From: Aquimarina sp. AU474
GTDB taxonomy: Bacteria; Bacteroidota; Bacteroidia; Flavobacteriales; Flavobacteriaceae
DNA: 64,000 nucleotides
NCBI RefSeq assembly: GCF_900312815.1
Contig: NZ_OMPE01000009.1
Location: 62,001 to 126,000 of the forward strand
Direction of reading: 5' to 3'
The stretch's first letter is position 1; each line of letters opens with the position of its first letter. A program made the translations under genes and the position numbers. This document shows positions 1-8,530 of the stretch, in pieces. A model generated the notes under the pieces. It searched no databases. It was not told the DNA's origin and saw only the letters and a program-made list of their open reading frames with translations.

Positions 1-148
1 GCGCGATAATGATCGGTATGCATCCTAAAAATCGATTCCCTTTACGGTTTATTCTCTTTACTAAAATTAATAGTAATCCAAAGGTGAGACCAATGATTAA
101 AGAGGAAAAAATTATGAAATTAAAAATATTGATTGGTAATTCGATCAT
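1..148 (-). CDS. N-terminal fragment of a membrane-anchored HTH (AraC-type) regulator, cut by window edge
   Basis: Reading the minus strand from an ATG at 148 gives 49 codons that stay open to base 1. The peptide begins MIELPINIFNFIIF, holds one hydrophobic segment (residues about 8-30), then a basic stretch KRINRKGNRFLG and the start of a second hydrophobic segment. This pattern (short start, helix, then a NRFLG-type turn into the next helix) is typical of the seven-helix sensor part of Bacteroidota AraC regulators, which carry their DNA-binding domain at the C terminus. That domain would lie to the left of the window, so the family call is inference from the N terminus only. Confidence 0.5.
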   Translation of the reverse strand, partial: MIELPINIFNFIIFSSLIIGLTFGLLLILVKRINRKGNRFLGCIPIIIA

Positions 149-300
149 AAGATAACTAGAACTAACTCTTAGTAAAATTACATAATTAGTTTGGGTAAAC
201 ACCAAATTAACATCATGACAAACAACAACATACTTATTTGGTCATAAACGGATCTATGTAGTAATTAAATAAAATACAGAGGTATTAACATCACTGTCTT

Positions 301-978
301 TTAAAAAAATTTATAAAGCGTAGTAACTATTACCTCTTTATCATCATTTATGAGAACAGACAATAATTGTTTTTCTTCTTTTACTTTTAAGCTAAATGGC
401 GGAGCTACTACATCTAAACCACTTTGTTTTTTTAGTCTAATTCCTTGCCCCGAAATAATATCTTTATTGGGTATAAAATCTCCTTCTGGCATATGTTCTG
501 TTATAATCACATATTTAAAATCACTTAACTTTTTTAATATACTTTGTACTTCCGTATTTGATAAATGTTGTAGCACTTGCCTTAATACGGCACAATCTCC
601 AGAAGGTAAATTATCTACAGCAATATCCAAACAACGAAATTCTAAGTTTTCTACTTTAAATTTTTCTTTATTATAATCTATAAGATCTGTTACAATATCT
701 ACAGCTATATATTTTTTGGTATGTTGCACCAGTTCTTTCCCAACATTAAAATCTCCACAACCTAAATCACATACTGTAAGAGGCTTTTTAAAAGACATTA
801 AAAACGATGTTAAAACATCTACATATGGATTTACCATCTCGGGATGATGTGAGCCTGTTCCTGAATAAAATTTGGATGTATTACCTCCCCAAAGTTTTTT
901 TTCGTAAACCTGTTCCATAGCCTCTTTAGTGGGCCAAGGCTTTTTTACTCTTTTATTTTCATTTTCTTTCTTCTTCAT
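301..978 (-). CDS. class I SAM-dependent methyltransferase
   Basis: A 225-residue soluble protein. Residues 69-80 (VCDLGCGDFNVG) are a clear motif I of the Rossmann-type SAM-binding fold, followed by an acidic strand end AVDIV (92-96) that would hold the ribose hydroxyls, and VLRQVLQHLS (131-140), the usual post-motif helix of small-molecule methyltransferases. No signal peptide. The start lies 7 nt downstream of the stop of the AraC gene, so the two are probably one transcript and the regulator may control this enzyme. Substrate unknown. The class is secure, the reaction is not. Confidence 0.8.
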   Translation of the reverse strand: MKKKENENKRVKKPWPTKEAMEQVYEKKLWGGNTSKFYSGTGSHHPEMVNPYVDVLTSFLMSFKKPLTVCDLGCGDFNVGKELVQHTKKYIAVDIVTDLIDYNKEKFKVENLEFRCLDIAVDNLPSGDCAVLRQVLQHLSNTEVQSILKKLSDFKYVIITEHMPEGDFIPNKDIISGQGIRLKKQSGLDVVAPPFSLKVKEEKQLLSVLINDDKEVIVTTLYKFF

Positions 979-985
979 AAATAGC

Positions 986-1849
986 TTATCCTTTTTCTAA
1001 CTTAGCAAAACCTACTGTTTTTCTATAAGTATCAGGTGATACACCAACTTTTTTCTTAAAAAATCGACTAAAATAAAACTCATCCTCATATCCAAGGGCA
1101 GCAGCTATTTGCTTTACAGGCTTGGAGGTTAAATAAAGTTCTCGCTTGGCTTCTATTACAATTCTATTGGTAATTAAAGATGTTGGAGTTTGATTAAGAT
1201 ATTTTTTTACGATTCCGGCAAGTGTTTTGGAACTCACACATAACATATCGGCGTATTCTTGTGGTGAGTGTATCCTAAAATAATTACTCTCGATTGTATC
1301 TACGAGATGTTGTAAGACTTCTGATTTTCTATTTGTGGACTTCGGCACGGTATCCTTGTCGAATTTCTTCTTTTGTCTCACAGATTCTATAAGAAAAACT
1401 TTCAGAAACGCTACAAGAACTTCATGTTGAGCAATAGATTCTCTATTCATTTCTCTAGAAATTTGATCTATTAAGTTAGAAAACAATTCTTCCTCGAATA
1501 TTTTAAAAAAAGGACGAGAATGGAAATTACCAAAAAGAACACCTTCTGTTTCAATTTCATTCTGATGCCTATAGGTACAAAAAAAATCTGGATGAAAATT
1601 TAATAAAAAACCAGAGCATTCTTCTTCTGACGCTAGCATAAATGGTTGATAAGGAGATAGGCAGATCATGTGATGCTCTTTGAGTTGATATTCTGAAAAA
1701 TCTACCACCAACTTAGATAGGTTACTTCTTAGTAATATAAGAGAGTAGTAATTTTTTCGCTGTAAATGATCAAACTGATTAAGCCCATTAAACTGCTCTA
1801 ATCTAAATGCTAATTCTCCATTTTGCTTATCAATAATAATCTGTGTCAT
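986..1849 (-). CDS. AraC-family transcriptional regulator
   Basis: A 287-residue protein with a C-terminal double helix-turn-helix. The first HTH is around residues 195-220 (YADMLCVSSKTLAGIVKKYL). The second ends in the family signature IAAALGYEDEFYFSRFFKKK followed by GVSPDTYRK. The N-terminal half is a cupin-like sensing domain with the pattern EGVLFGNFHSRPFF. The plus-strand AraC gene at 6947 has the same pattern (KGILFFGASQLPIF), so the two are probably the same subfamily. It is transcribed ahead of the methyltransferase (7 nt gap), and a terminator separates it from the upstream ABM gene. Effector unknown. Confidence 0.88.
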   Translation of the reverse strand: MTQIIIDKQNGELAFRLEQFNGLNQFDHLQRKNYYSLILLRSNLSKLVVDFSEYQLKEHHMICLSPYQPFMLASEEECSGFLLNFHPDFFCTYRHQNEIETEGVLFGNFHSRPFFKIFEEELFSNLIDQISREMNRESIAQHEVLVAFLKVFLIESVRQKKKFDKDTVPKSTNRKSEVLQHLVDTIESNYFRIHSPQEYADMLCVSSKTLAGIVKKYLNQTPTSLITNRIVIEAKRELYLTSKPVKQIAAALGYEDEFYFSRFFKKKVGVSPDTYRKTVGFAKLEKG

Positions 1850-1900
1850 AGGTCGAGTATTGTAAGTATATCTTTCTTAAAATAATTTAGAATTCAGAAT

Positions 1901-1935
1901 TAAAAAAGAAAGGAGTGTTGCTGCACTCCTTTCTA
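1901..1935 (-). terminator. rho-independent terminator of the ABM-domain gene
   Basis: An 11-bp stem (1908-1918 with 1925-1935) closes a 6-nt loop. Read on the minus strand it is followed by a run of U (A-run at 1903-1908). It lies between the ABM gene and the AraC gene, separating the two minus-strand units. Confidence 0.8.
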
Positions 1936-1947
1936 AATGTAAAAAAA

Positions 1948-2667
1948 TTATTTCGAAGCTAAAACATCTATTTTTTGTATAGCGGTTGTTTCAAAACCTT
2001 CGAGAATTGTTGGAGCATTTTCCATAAGAGCAGCAGCCACTTGTCCATTTAAGTGTTCATTTCTTCCTTTATCATTAGCAAATGTGTCGAATATTGCAAA
2101 GGTATTATCATCCAACTGGATTGCATACCAAGATATAGTTTTGGGTTCATCGTTTACCATTTCCTTTCCTGCTAATAGAAAATTTTCAACATCTGCTGAT
2201 TTACCTTCTTTAGATTTCATGATCACAAGTAAACCTTTATGTTCCTCTCCATTAATTAATTTAGAAGCTAGCAAATTAAACGGTTGGATATTAGTGGTTA
2301 CTTCAAAATGCTCTAATAGGCTGTCGGCATTTGCCAAAAGTGCTTTAGCTACCTCTCCAGATAAATGTGCCTGTCTTCCTTTCTCATTTTCAAAAGTGTC
2401 AAATATTCCAAATGTTCTATCGTCTATCTGAAATGCAAACCAAGATTCTGTTTGTAACTCTTGGTTAACTAATGCCAACCCACCAATTAGAAAATCTTTA
2501 ACTTCTTGTTCTTTTCCCAATTTGGCTTTCATTGTTACTAATAATCCGATTTTTTCTTTTGTTGTCTCTTTCATGTTGTTGTTTTTAGATTTAGAAAATG
2601 TTTGAGTCGAAAGTCCTATAACTAATCCTAGGGCTGTTAACTGTAAAGGGATTTTTGTTTTCATCAT
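1948..2667 (-). CDS. exported protein with two tandem ABM (antibiotic biosynthesis monooxygenase-like) domains
   Basis: 239 residues. After a signal-peptide-like start (residues 1 to about 26, ending near TQTFSKS) come two homologous ferredoxin-like repeats, about residues 40-135 and 142-239. Each begins LLV-MK-K-GK, contains SW-A-Q-DD-TF-IFDTF-N-KGR--HL-G-VA-AL, and ends in VLASK or LLASK. This is the dimeric alpha-beta barrel family (ABM), in which two such domains usually pair; the duplication would make an intramolecular pair. Single ABM domains are often cytoplasmic, so export is unusual. Two ATGs lie in tandem at 2667 and 2664. Catalytic role unproven. Confidence 0.78.
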   Translation of the reverse strand: MMKTKIPLQLTALGLVIGLSTQTFSKSKNNNMKETTKEKIGLLVTMKAKLGKEQEVKDFLIGGLALVNQELQTESWFAFQIDDRTFGIFDTFENEKGRQAHLSGEVAKALLANADSLLEHFEVTTNIQPFNLLASKLINGEEHKGLLVIMKSKEGKSADVENFLLAGKEMVNDEPKTISWYAIQLDDNTFAIFDTFANDKGRNEHLNGQVAAALMENAPTILEGFETTAIQKIDVLASK

Positions 2668-2739
2668 TTCTTATGTTTTGTTACAGTGCAATTTTAGATA
2701 GAAATGAAAGACTGTGGAATGGATATTTATTACTAAGGC

Positions 2740-3039
2740 ATGGACAATTTTCTCATTATCAAAACAACACTTAATTATAAAAAAATAAAAGAACTTCTGG
2801 GTACCTATCAAATGGCAAATCATTCTAAAGTCGTAGAAATAAGATTATTTGAAGACATTTTAATGGTATATTTTCCTGAAACACAAGGAACAGAAGTGCA
2901 AATAAAAGCGATTGATCAAGACAAATTTAAATCAACTGAGGCCAATATAGAACCTACATTTTTGCGCAACGACAAAGATGAAGTTATAGGTATTACGGCG
3001 AACCAGAACGGAATTACTAAATGGTTGAAAATAAAATAA
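2740..3039 (+). CDS. small protein resembling a DUF3471 / serine-hydrolase C-terminal domain
   Basis: 99 residues without a signal peptide. The pattern LLGTYQMANHSKVVEIRLFED followed by a later ITANQNGITKWLKIK resembles the beta-sandwich DUF3471 module that ends many beta-lactamase-family serine hydrolases, but there is no catalytic domain upstream. It may be a stand-alone domain or the remnant of a lost longer gene. It is transcribed divergently from the ABM gene with 72 nt between the starts. Function unknown. Confidence 0.5.
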   Translation: MDNFLIIKTTLNYKKIKELLGTYQMANHSKVVEIRLFEDILMVYFPETQGTEVQIKAIDQDKFKSTEANIEPTFLRNDKDEVIGITANQNGITKWLKIK

Positions 3040-3240
3040 CACCTCATATTAAAATCCGATATCAAAAATGATTATAGTTCGAGGTTGAACCAGAATAACT
3101 AGATTTAATTTTTATGAAACTATAAAACTTGTTTTCTGCTTTACTTGCCATATATTTAACGCAACAGGACATTCAAAAATGTAAAAATGACTGCTAGCAA
3201 AAAAAGATTAATCTATTCGTTTTTAATTGCCTAATACTTT

Positions 3241-4131
3241 ATGAAAAAAATACTCCTATTCTTATTATTTTTTGTTTTTGCTATATCGTTTGCTCAAAAT
3301 GATAACATTTTTGAAAGATTACAAGCCATCAATACTACTGGATTGACTTTATACAACATCGATGGATATACAATAAGCAGTCAAACTTTAAACTATCCTT
3401 TTACTGAAAAAAGCTTAAAAAAAGTATATCGTAAATATGCTATAAAAAAAGATGAAACTAAAACTCAAGACGAGCAATTGAATTATAATAACTACTATGT
3501 AGGCAATGATAAAAAACTTACTGAGGATTTGGTTCAAAACAATTCACATTATTTTATAGAAAACCAAGAGAAACGAATTACAATTATTCAATTTAGTTCT
3601 ATTAATAAAAGGAATAAAGAATTAGAACGAACAATTATCAATTCTATAATTCAAAAAAGAATACCAAAAGAAAATTATGCGTCAAAAAACATGGACAGTA
3701 TCAATTTTGCTGGTAGAAAAATTAAATTAGGGATGAGTTGTAATTGGACCAATGTAAATGCAGTACAATGTCCTTATAAAGGAGAAATGAATTGGTCTGT
3801 ACATAAGGGCTTAGAAGATGCGAAAAATACCATAGAACAACAATTAACGATAACAAAATCAAGAAAAAACGGAAAAGTAATTTCGGAAGAAACTGTAGAA
3901 ATAGAATTTGAAGGAACACAAACTAAAGCCAAAAAAGTGATTTATGATTTTACAGGAATAACTTCTCTTTTGGCAAGTGCATCTGGAGGAAAAACATTGA
4001 CCATTTACTACGTGGCTACTCAAGTGAGAAATAATTATGTTAGTTGTGTTTTGAGTTTTTGGAATAACGACACCGTAACAGAAAACGAACTTGCTCCATT
4101 GTTAGAAAAAGTAATGAAACTAAAAACATAA
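3241..4131 (+). CDS. secreted protein of unknown function
   Basis: 296 residues with a good Sec signal peptide (hydrophobic residues 5-17, cleavage near SFAQ-ND). No recognised domain. The mature part is lysine- and asparagine-rich. A central stretch SCNWTNVNAVQCPYKGEMNW contains two cysteines that could pair in the periplasm; the C-terminal half has alternating beta-like segments. It stands alone, 202 nt from the previous gene and 129 nt from the next. Confidence 0.65.
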   Translation: MKKILLFLLFFVFAISFAQNDNIFERLQAINTTGLTLYNIDGYTISSQTLNYPFTEKSLKKVYRKYAIKKDETKTQDEQLNYNNYYVGNDKKLTEDLVQNNSHYFIENQEKRITIIQFSSINKRNKELERTIINSIIQKRIPKENYASKNMDSINFAGRKIKLGMSCNWTNVNAVQCPYKGEMNWSVHKGLEDAKNTIEQQLTITKSRKNGKVISEETVEIEFEGTQTKAKKVIYDFTGITSLLASASGGKTLTIYYVATQVRNNYVSCVLSFWNNDTVTENELAPLLEKVMKLKT

Positions 4132-4260
4132 ATCCCGATGTAGGCTTATTTATGTAAACGCTCATAGGTTTTTTATTCTGTTCGTATGTAGTACATTAGA
4201 TGTTTATACACCTCAACTAAGCTTACAAAAATATAAGTAACATCTAATCAAACTTGAAAA

Positions 4261-4740
4261 ATGAACAGGAGTGAATTTATTGCAAATAGATTACAAGAAG
4301 TATTACTAAATGGACGTTGGGTTGCTAATACCAACATAAAAGAACAAGTAGAAAGTGTAACCTGGAATCAGGCTATTCAAAAAGTTGAATCTCTAAATAC
4401 AATAGCAGCACTAACCTTTCATATCAATTATTATCTAGGTGGATTAATAAATGTATTCGATGGTGGAGAACTCGAGATTAGAGACAAATTCAGCTTTGAC
4501 ATGCCTCCAATAAATTCAGAAACAGATTGGAAAAATCTAGTTGCCGATTTTTTATTTAACTCCGAAAAATTTGTTCAATATGTTCAAAAAATGCCTGACT
4601 CGAAATTTGATGAGCCATTCGTTGATAAAAAGTATGGAACATATTTAAGAAATATTGAAGGGATTATAGAACATAGCTATTATCATCTCGGGCAAATATC
4701 ACTTATAAAAAAAATGATCAAATCGAAAGTTAAAAAATGA
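4261..4740 (+). CDS. DinB-superfamily protein
   Basis: 159 residues, all-helical in appearance, with no signal peptide. Histidines sit where DinB/YfiT-type four-helix bundles place their metal triad: one in TFHINYYLGG (about residue 60) and two in IEHSYYHLGQISLIKK near the C terminus. Family members bind a divalent metal and many act as thiol-dependent transferases or have unknown roles. Its stop overlaps the start of the lipoprotein gene at 4737 (ATGA), so the two are probably translated together. Confidence 0.65.
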   Translation: MNRSEFIANRLQEVLLNGRWVANTNIKEQVESVTWNQAIQKVESLNTIAALTFHINYYLGGLINVFDGGELEIRDKFSFDMPPINSETDWKNLVADFLFNSEKFVQYVQKMPDSKFDEPFVDKKYGTYLRNIEGIIEHSYYHLGQISLIKKMIKSKVKK

Positions 4741-5366
4741 AATTAAAGCCTGTTGAAAAAATCATAAAAACATTACTTCTTAGCACATCACTAATAACAT
4801 TTATGGGATGCGCTTCTTTTAAGGAGAAATATAGTGTTGATAAAAATATTGGATTAACTAAAAATAACATACAATTAATAAACAAAAACTTTGCTATTAC
4901 CGCTTCAAAAGAGGTCCGGAAATATCAAGATTATAACCTGGAAATAATAGAAAATGACACTGTATTTAATCTCTTTGCTCGTTTAAAAATTATTGATACT
5001 ACTTTTAGAAAAGAGATAGCTAAGTATAGGAATAATTACGTTGTTAATCTTAGGGTAAAAGAAAAAAATACTCTTGTATGTTCGTTAATTAAAAACACTA
5101 AAATAGTCGATAGCACTTCTCTACGCTACAAGTTAAAAAATGGATACCTCTACATAAAAAATTCTAATGTTACCATTAATGATATACCACTAATATATGG
5201 AGGTTTTGAAATTGATAGATTAAGATTGGGCATTAATAAAAATGGGGATTTAATTACAGATTCTTCTCATTATTTTATAGCCACAGCCATGATTGTACTT
5301 GGTGATGACAGAAAATTCTATAGTAGTTCATTATATAAACAAATAATAAAACCAACCTCTGATTAG
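4737..5366 (+). CDS. putative lipoprotein, unknown function
   Basis: 209 residues. The N terminus has a positively charged start, a hydrophobic run and a lipobox TFMGC with Cys25, consistent with a lipid-anchored periplasmic protein. The remainder is beta-rich and has no motif I recognise. The ATG overlaps the stop of the DinB-like gene by four bases, suggesting translational coupling. Confidence 0.6.
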   Translation: MKLKPVEKIIKTLLLSTSLITFMGCASFKEKYSVDKNIGLTKNNIQLINKNFAITASKEVRKYQDYNLEIIENDTVFNLFARLKIIDTTFRKEIAKYRNNYVVNLRVKEKNTLVCSLIKNTKIVDSTSLRYKLKNGYLYIKNSNVTINDIPLIYGGFEIDRLRLGINKNGDLITDSSHYFIATAMIVLGDDRKFYSSSLYKQIIKPTSD

Positions 5367-5385
5367 TCACTTTATCATGATGTCT

Positions 5386-5415
5386 TTGTTCGACTTAGAT
5401 TCATATATTTGAATC
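5386..5415 (+). promoter_or_regulatory. putative promoter with overlapping inverted repeat
   Basis: TATATTTG at 5404-5411 fits the Bacteroidota -7 consensus TAnnTTTG, with TTTG at 5385-5388 as a possible -33 element (spacing 15, a little short). An inverted repeat GATTCA-N6-TGAATC (5398-5403, 5410-5415) overlaps the -7 box and could be an operator. Confidence 0.4.
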
Positions 5416-5454
5416 AAGAACAATTCAACTTATTAAAAAAAGGTGATATATATT

Positions 5455-5883
5455 ATGGGAATAACATTAGAATATTGGAATACTTTGGCTAATCAAACAA
5501 TTTTGATTAGTGCTCTATTAAGTGGTTTTTCTATTGCTATAGTGGCCAATATATTAGTTTCAGATAAAAATGATAAACTAATAAACAGGATTTTAAAACT
5601 CGGAACTATATCTGCAGGATGTTTTCTTGTTTCTGTTTTTGCGATGACACAAATTTCAATGATAACGACTCCAGGAGGGTACATAAAAAACGTGACTATC
5701 AACGATTTTTTAATACCACGAATAATAGGCCTGTTTACTTTTATGATTGGACTTTTGGCTTTATCAGCCATTATATCATTATCCGGCTGGGTAAAATCTA
5801 AAAGAACAGGAATCTTTACAAGTACCATTGGTATATTGACACTTATATTGATTTTGTTAACGATGGTTAGGGTAAACTTATAG
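5455..5883 (+). CDS. four-helix membrane protein, unknown function
   Basis: 142 residues from ATG 5455, with four predicted transmembrane segments (about residues 14-32, 45-63, 82-105, 115-135). I prefer this start over the in-frame GTG at 5443 because AGGTGA (5441-5446), which contains that GTG, is a Shine-Dalgarno-like site 8 nt ahead of the ATG. No family recognised. It lies between the lipoprotein gene and the ArsR operon. Confidence 0.6.
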   Translation: MGITLEYWNTLANQTILISALLSGFSIAIVANILVSDKNDKLINRILKLGTISAGCFLVSVFAMTQISMITTPGGYIKNVTINDFLIPRIIGLFTFMIGLLALSAIISLSGWVKSKRTGIFTSTIGILTLILILLTMVRVNL

Positions 5884-6019
5884 GCAGTAAAAAAAGTATG
5901 GGGTTTTTCTAATGACTCCATTTTTCATTTTTGGAGTTTCAAGAATCCAATTATACTCCTCCTGTCATTATAATTCTTATCGTTAGCATATTTCTAATCA
6001 ATTAAAAAAGTAAAAAATA

Positions 6020-6066
6020 TTTGCGTAACTGAATAGTTACATTTATATTTGTAACCAATTGGTTAC
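6020..6066 (+). promoter_or_regulatory. ArsR-operon promoter with two 16-bp palindromic operators
   Basis: TTTG at 6020-6023 and TATATTTG at 6044-6051 (20 nt between) match the flavobacterial -33/-7 consensus. Two perfect 16-bp palindromes of the same design lie on it: GTAACTGAATAGTTAC at 6025-6040, between the boxes, and GTAACCAATTGGTTAC at 6051-6066, over the expected transcription start. Their centres are 26 bp apart. The ATG of the ArsR gene follows at 6076, so autorepression is the obvious reading. Confidence 0.75.
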
Positions 6067-6075
6067 ATTAAAATT

Positions 6076-6405
6076 ATGAGAAGAGATGTTTTTCAGGCCA
6101 TTGCCGACCCTGTGCGAAGGGATATAATTCAATTAATATCAAAAGAATCTTTAACGATTAATGATGTAGCCGAAGAATTTGATATCAGTAGACCTGCAAT
6201 ATCAAAACACATTAAAATACTTAATGAATGCGGCATAATTGAAATTTATCAAAAAGGAAGAGAACGGTTTTGTAAAATTCAACCACAAAATTTATTACCT
6301 GCATTTTTGTGGATAGAACAATACAAGAAGTTATGGGAAGATAAAATCGATTCCTTCGAAAATTACCTAATAGAATTACAATCAAAAAATAAAAAAAATG
6401 GATAA
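6076..6405 (+). CDS. ArsR/SmtB-family winged-helix repressor
   Basis: 109 residues. It starts with the family pattern RRDVFQAIADPVRRDIIQLI, then the winged helix with recognition helix DISRPAISKHIKILNECGII (about residues 42-61) and wing GRERFC. It has no cysteine cluster of the metal-sensing kind, so it belongs to the SdpR/YczG-like group usually paired with an SRPBCC protein. The stop overlaps the start of the next gene by 8 nt. Two palindromes in its own promoter are likely its binding sites. Confidence 0.88.
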   Translation: MRRDVFQAIADPVRRDIIQLISKESLTINDVAEEFDISRPAISKHIKILNECGIIEIYQKGRERFCKIQPQNLLPAFLWIEQYKKLWEDKIDSFENYLIELQSKNKKNG

Positions 6406-6847
6406 ATCAAACAGAACAATAACGATTAACCGAACATTTAACGCACCAATAGAACTGGTTTGGGAGGCATGGACAAAAGCTGAGCATATTGTTAAATGGT
6501 GGAATCCTCAAGGCTCGAATACAAAAATAATAGCGCACACTTTTAAAGTTGGTGGTAAATGGAAATATGCAATGCCAATGCCCAATGGGCAAGATTTTAT
6601 TGCCGAAGGAGAATACATTGAAATCGTCGAACTAGAAAAAATTCTTTCGCTTGCAAATTTTAGGCCCATGACAGAAGGAGTTGAAATAGAATCATTGTTC
6701 AAAAAAAAAGGAGATAAAACCGACTTTACGTTCAATGTCATTCATCCAACTGAAGCATACAAAATAGAACAAGAAAAAATGGGCATTTTAAATGGTTGGG
6801 GTTCTGTATTTAATAGATTAGATGAATTTCTAAAACAACAGTTGTAG
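6398..6847 (+). CDS. SRPBCC / AHSA1-like (activator of Hsp90 ATPase C-terminal-like) protein
   Basis: 149 residues starting with TITINRTFNAPIELVWEAWT and WWNPQG, the classic opening of the CalC/AHSA1-like START-fold family; NGWGSVFNRLDEFL is the C-terminal helix. Members form a hydrophobic cavity and are often encoded beside an ArsR repressor; the ligand here is unknown. It overlaps the ArsR gene by 8 nt and shares its promoter. Confidence 0.85.
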   Translation: MDKSNRTITINRTFNAPIELVWEAWTKAEHIVKWWNPQGSNTKIIAHTFKVGGKWKYAMPMPNGQDFIAEGEYIEIVELEKILSLANFRPMTEGVEIESLFKKKGDKTDFTFNVIHPTEAYKIEQEKMGILNGWGSVFNRLDEFLKQQL

Positions 6848-6946
6848 TGCCACCAATTGATCACGGTAAAAAAACTAGTAACTTTGGTTTTATAATAATT
6901 CGCTTTTACCCAAAAGTATTATTAAGAGTATACCAAAATAAAACCA

Positions 6947-7771
6947 ATGATCTATAAAGGAAAGTCACTAGAATATTTACAGTTAGAAAAAATTCATAGT
7001 AATAATTGTTATTCTCAAACAGAAACACTCGAAAATCCTTTGACATTTCTTTGGTTTGAAACAAATAACAATAGTATTACTATTGACAATATCGAAATTA
7101 ACCCTTTGGCTAATCAAATTATTTGTTTAACAGAGTTTCATAAAGTAGATATTTCAAAGGTTTGTAATGCAAAAATGCTTAGATTTAATAGACCTTTTTA
7201 TTGCGTAGTTGATCACGACAGTGAAGTAGGCTGTAAAGGAATATTGTTTTTTGGAGCTTCTCAATTACCAATATTTTCCATACCTAATGAAGAATTAGAG
7301 ACATTCCAAACCGTCTGGAAAATGTTCGAAATAGAAATACAGTCAAATGATGAATTACAACAAGAAATGTTGCAGTCTATGTTAAAACGTTTTATTATTC
7401 TTTGTACACGTATCTACAAGTCTTCTCATAATTATGATAAGCTAGAAAATAATAAAACAGATATCATAAGAGAATATAATTTTTTGGTAGAACAGCATTT
7501 TAAAACCAATCATACGGTAGCTGAGTATGCCGCGATGTTGCACAAATCTCCCAAAACTCTTTCAAATTTATTTTCAAAACTATCTCATAAATCACCTTTG
7601 CAATATATTCAAGATAGAAAAATGCTTGAAGCAAGAAGGTTATTGACCTATACCAGTAAAAGTATAAAAGAAATTGCCTATGAAATAGGTTTTGAGGATT
7701 TACAGACTTTTGGGAGATTCTTCAAAAAAAAACAAGGAATATCTCCTACAGAATTTAAAGAAAAAAAATAA
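6947..7771 (+). CDS. AraC-family transcriptional regulator
   Basis: 274 residues. The C-terminal double HTH runs from about residue 180, with helix YAAMLHKSPKTLSNLFSKL, then the signature IKEIAYEIGFEDLQTFGRFF and GISPTEFKEK. The N-terminal half is a cupin-like effector domain sharing the KGILFFGASQLPIF pattern with the AraC gene at 986-1849. It lies 109 nt ahead of an AhpD-like gene and an isochorismatase-like gene on the same strand, which are its probable targets. Confidence 0.88.
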   Translation: MIYKGKSLEYLQLEKIHSNNCYSQTETLENPLTFLWFETNNNSITIDNIEINPLANQIICLTEFHKVDISKVCNAKMLRFNRPFYCVVDHDSEVGCKGILFFGASQLPIFSIPNEELETFQTVWKMFEIEIQSNDELQQEMLQSMLKRFIILCTRIYKSSHNYDKLENNKTDIIREYNFLVEQHFKTNHTVAEYAAMLHKSPKTLSNLFSKLSHKSPLQYIQDRKMLEARRLLTYTSKSIKEIAYEIGFEDLQTFGRFFKKKQGISPTEFKEKK

Positions 7772-7880
7772 AGGGAAGAATTACATACTCTTGAGGTATT
7801 GTTGTCTACCCAACTGCTCCATTATCGTTGCAACTTTGTATTGTTAAAATTAATTAATAATAATTTAAAATATAAAGACT

Positions 7881-8423
7881 ATGACAACGACAACAAATTT
7901 TACAGTTCCAACAAAAGGAGAAGTTTCTGAAAATAATCAAACTATTTTTGATAACCTTCAAAATGCCCTAGGTTTTGTACCTAATATATATGCGGCAATG
8001 GCTCATTCTAATGATGCTTTAAAAAACTACCTAGAATTTTCTAATGCCAAAACTTCCTTTTCTAAAAAAGAAAAAGAAGTAATCGATTTGGCTGTAAGTC
8101 AAGTTAATGATTGTAGATATTGCCAATCAGCCCATACAGCTATAAGTAAAATGAACGGTTTTAATGATGATCAAATCATTGAACTAAGATCAGGGAAAGC
8201 AAGTTGGGATCATAAATATGATACGTTAGCTAGTATTTCAAAATCCATCGCAATATCCAGAGGAAAAATCAGTGAAGAAGAAACTGCAAAATTCTATGAA
8301 GTAGGATATACAAAAGAGAATTTGGTAGACTTGGTAATGGCTATTGGTATTATAACCATTACAAATTTATTTCATAACATCACCCAAGTTGATATTGATT
8401 TCCCTGTGGCACCAAAATTATAA
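7881..8423 (+). CDS. carboxymuconolactone decarboxylase / AhpD-like protein
   Basis: 180 residues, all helical. The AhpD-type redox site is intact: DCRYCQSAH gives Cys78-x-x-Cys81 and His85, with an upstream acidic residue in KKEKEVIDL. Family proteins act as thiol-based peroxidases or alkylhydroperoxidase partners in the cytoplasm. No signal peptide. It follows an AraC regulator and precedes an isochorismatase-like gene, so a role in an inducible redox or detoxification unit is likely. Peroxide substrate not predictable. Confidence 0.85.
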   Translation: MTTTTNFTVPTKGEVSENNQTIFDNLQNALGFVPNIYAAMAHSNDALKNYLEFSNAKTSFSKKEKEVIDLAVSQVNDCRYCQSAHTAISKMNGFNDDQIIELRSGKASWDHKYDTLASISKSIAISRGKISEEETAKFYEVGYTKENLVDLVMAIGIITITNLFHNITQVDIDFPVAPKL

Positions 8424-8530
8424 TCAATAGGCAAAATTGCATATATGTAAGGAAATTAAGTCTATCTATTCCCTCCTTTGCATTCGCATTTTTGTAATAC
8501 AAATTAGTAATAACTTCAAAATTAGAAAAA

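Noticed and set aside
2084..2431. Open frame of 115 codons on the plus strand
   Set aside because: It is antisense to the duplicated ABM gene and lacks any recognisable domain; the opposite strand has clear repeats and a signal peptide.
5493..5921. Open frame of 142 codons on the minus strand
   Set aside because: It is antisense to the four-helix membrane protein gene and shows no features; the plus frame has coherent transmembrane segments.
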